From NCBI GenBank assembly GCA_011321985.1, contig DROB01000077.1, forward strand, positions 1-18,144: a stretch of 18,144 nt of DNA. Reading direction: 5' to 3'. Within the stretch, counting starts at the first letter, position 1, and every line of letters starts with the position of its first letter. The position numbers and the translations under genes were made by a program. Origin of the DNA: Gammaproteobacteria bacterium. GTDB lineage: Bacteria; Pseudomonadota; Gammaproteobacteria; SZUA-229. This document shows, piece by piece, positions 16,013 through 18,144 of this stretch. Under the pieces are notes generated by a model, which saw only the letters and a program-made list of their open reading frames with translations, ran no database searches and was not told the origin of the DNA.

Positions 16013-16134
16013 TTCATAACAACTTCGAACATATCGTCAACTCAGTTTCATCCATCAATATAAACCACATTACGGAAAGCACTCTGGATTAAATACCTGT
16101 CCAGGACTAACAATACAGACCATGAGTCATAAAC

Positions 16135-18090
16135 TTATTCTTCCTTTTGAGATTCATACCATGCCTGAAACATGAGGATCCCCCATAGCTGAAATGCATG
16201 GTCATCTCGGCAGGCAATATGGTCCTCCCATTTATTACGGACGATATCGACATTCCAGAAACCTTCTGTTAGCAAGCGTGAAGGTTCAAGCAGAGACTCC
16301 GCCCATTCTCTTAATTCTCCACGTAACCATTGTCCGATCGGTGCGGCAAATCCTGCTTTTTCCCTATCGATAAGTTTCCTCGGGACATAACGATATAACA
16401 CATCTCGCAACACCTGTTTCCCCTGTCCACCAGTAACGTTTATATCGATCGGCAACCCGAGGGCAAACTCGACTATTCGTCTATCTAATAACGGAATGCG
16501 TGTTTCCAGGCTACATGCCATCGATGCACGGTCAACTTTAACCAGGATATCATCTGGCAGATAACAACGAAGATCATGCCACATCATTTTTTTATAGAGG
16601 CTATTTTCTACCCCCTCTGGTACCATGTCATTCATGGCGTACATCGGCTCACCCGCTCGCTGGACCAGTAGCTCCGGTTTGTTCCAGTAAGACATAATCT
16701 GTCGGTAAAATTCGTTAAACTCACTGATCGATAAGAGCAATCGTCTTCTTTCAATTTTTTCTGTTAGCTCCTCGACGGTTCGATAACGCTGCGAAGGTAT
16801 TAATAATCTGATTAATTTTGACAGTAATTCAGGAGATAACCAGCTTGCTAACACCAGTAGCTTATTTGCCAGGATGGCCGTCGGCGCATTCTGTTTCGAC
16901 CATGTTTTTTTTGTATCAAAGTACTGACTGTACCCACAGAAAAGCTCATCGCCTCCATCACCGGACAATGCTACTGTCACATCTCGCCTGGTCATCTCTG
17001 CGACCAGATAGGTCGGTATCTGTGACGAGTCAGCAAAAGGTTCATCGTACATTTCCGGGAGACGGGGTATGATATCTAATCCTTCTTTTGCCGTAACATA
17101 CAATTCCGTATGATCAGTCCCTAAATGCCGGGCTACAGCCTTAGCATACTCAGCTTCATTATATTTTATTTCATCAAATCCGATCGAAAAAGTTTTGACT
17201 GGAGAGTTTGATATCTGTTGCATGATCGAGACGACAAGCGAGGAATCTACACCGCCTGACAGGAATGCACCCAGTGGCACATCTGATATCATCTGCTCGC
17301 TGATGACTTCCCTGAGCAAACCATCCAGCTTGTCAGCAGCCTGTTCACATGTCATTGACACACTCTCAGACTGCTCGAACTGGCTGGACAGTGACCAGTA
17401 ATGTACCGGCTCCGGCAAGATACCCACATGCTGATCCGACAGGTTAAAACATATACTCGTAGAAGGCGGTAATTTATATATCCCCTTATATATCGAATGC
17501 GGTGCCGGGATATAATTATGCCTCAGTAATAATGTCAGAGAATCACGATTGATCTCACCCTCCCAAAAAGGAAAAACCCGTAAAGCTTTCAGCTCTGATG
17601 CAAAGACCAGGCGACCATCAGACCATCCATAGTACAGCGGTTTTTCACCTAACCGGTCTCGTGCTAATACCAGCTGTTGCTTTTCACGGTCATATACAAC
17701 AAAAGCAAACATGCCGGAAAATAGCTCCAATGAATCATCTATGCCATATGCATCAAAAGAAGCAAGCATGGTCTCCGTATCTGATAGCCCCCTAAAAACA
17801 GACCCGTTTTTTTTCAGGCCTTCCCTGATCGTTTTAAAATTATATATTTCTCCATTAAAAGCGATGATATAACGGCCCGAAGAGGAAACCATAGGTTGCG
17901 CCCCCAGTGGGGATAGATCCTGTATCGACAATCTTCTATGCACCAGACCGATACCCGCTACCTCATCCAGCCAGACATCTGAATCATCAGGCCCCCGGTG
18001 CCGGATAGACTGACCCGCTTTTTTTAGAACAACCTCAAAATCTTCTCCCATAAGTGATCCCGGAGAATACAAACCTGCAAATCCACACAT
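16135..18090 (-). CDS. asnB: AsnB-like class II glutamine amidotransferase, second copy
   Basis: A 651-residue asparagine-synthetase-like enzyme typical of O-antigen and exopolysaccharide loci. Residues 1-200 are the glutaminase: Cys2 in MCGFAGLY, HRRLSIQDLSPLGAQPM, FNGEIYNF at 78-85 and SDTE at 103-106. Residues about 250-640 are the synthetase: PP-loop SGGVDSS at 278-284, SGDGGDELFCGY from 376, LPDDILVKVDRASM, and EKAGFAAPIGQWLRG with the conserved lysine. Intact. TAGGTGA about 9 nt upstream supports the ATG. It differs clearly from the plus-strand copy in the insertion before the PP-loop, the DGGD loop and the C-terminus, so it is a paralogue, not a recent duplicate. It is first among the visible genes of the minus-strand run, 122 bp before the ATP-grasp gene. 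The amide acceptor is unknown; sugar carboxamide formation is a reasonable guess. Confidence 0.87.
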   Translation of the reverse strand: MCGFAGLYSPGSLMGEDFEVVLKKAGQSIRHRGPDDSDVWLDEVAGIGLVHRRLSIQDLSPLGAQPMVSSSGRYIIAFNGEIYNFKTIREGLKKNGSVFRGLSDTETMLASFDAYGIDDSLELFSGMFAFVVYDREKQQLVLARDRLGEKPLYYGWSDGRLVFASELKALRVFPFWEGEINRDSLTLLLRHNYIPAPHSIYKGIYKLPPSTSICFNLSDQHVGILPEPVHYWSLSSQFEQSESVSMTCEQAADKLDGLLREVISEQMISDVPLGAFLSGGVDSSLVVSIMQQISNSPVKTFSIGFDEIKYNEAEYAKAVARHLGTDHTELYVTAKEGLDIIPRLPEMYDEPFADSSQIPTYLVAEMTRRDVTVALSGDGGDELFCGYSQYFDTKKTWSKQNAPTAILANKLLVLASWLSPELLSKLIRLLIPSQRYRTVEELTEKIERRRLLLSISEFNEFYRQIMSYWNKPELLVQRAGEPMYAMNDMVPEGVENSLYKKMMWHDLRCYLPDDILVKVDRASMACSLETRIPLLDRRIVEFALGLPIDINVTGGQGKQVLRDVLYRYVPRKLIDREKAGFAAPIGQWLRGELREWAESLLEPSRLLTEGFWNVDIVRNKWEDHIACRDDHAFQLWGILMFQAWYESQKEE

Positions 18091-18144
18091 ACCAAATTCA
18101 CCTATTCAAACGAGACATTGATTTTCTAAGCTGTGATTTCAACC

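Overview
The window looks like a gammaproteobacterial chromosome segment. The evidence is the torF porin / glnK block divergent from ubiK and comM, canonical NtrC sites with a sigma-54 promoter, and a PEP-CTERM protein with Wza-type exopolysaccharide export genes, a combination typical of aquatic or sediment biofilm- or floc-forming Gammaproteobacteria. The genus cannot be resolved from the sequence alone. No rRNA, tRNA, CRISPR array, transposase or phage gene was seen.

Left part (1-3160), housekeeping. The minus strand carries the 5' part of a P-II regulator gene (glnK-like, cut by the window edge), preceded by a TorF-family outer-membrane porin gene. Upstream of torF is a near-perfect -24/-12 sigma-54 promoter (1087-1102) with two NtrC-like dyads centred about 109 and 139 bp upstream of the predicted transcription start, the same geometry as enterobacterial glnAp2. 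Divergent from it on the plus strand are ubiK (ubiquinone biosynthesis accessory factor) and comM/yifB (MCM-like AAA+ helicase of transformation).

Middle part (3161-6890), surface and export. A 420-bp spacer holds a MITE/REP-like imperfect inverted repeat and a separate strong hairpin. Next, on the minus strand, are a polysaccharide-export lipoprotein gene and a large outer-membrane beta-barrel gene, with no chain-length determinant or kinase beside them. Upstream is a monocistronic PEP-CTERM protein gene with its own rho-independent terminator and its own sigma-54 promoter (6700-6715), as expected for a PrsK/PrsR-RpoN type regulon.

Right part (7243-18144), a polysaccharide or glycoconjugate modification cluster. 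A plus-strand class II asparagine-synthetase-like amidotransferase converges on a minus-strand run: a second AsnB-like amidotransferase, an ATP-grasp ligase (COG3919-like), a FemAB/CelD-like acyltransferase, an ATP-grasp protein fused to a low-molecular-weight tyrosine phosphatase, a GMC-type flavin oxidoreductase (UUG start) and a family 2 glycosyltransferase with C-terminal membrane helices. Several pairs overlap (TAATG; 7-nt overlap), which indicates translational coupling. Four amide- or ester-forming enzymes around one glycosyltransferase suggest that amino-acid or other acyl/amide groups are attached to an exported glycan or lipid-linked sugar. The phosphatase domain could tie this to the tyrosine-kinase cycle that controls export. 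That pathway is inference; no gene here makes a complete glycan.
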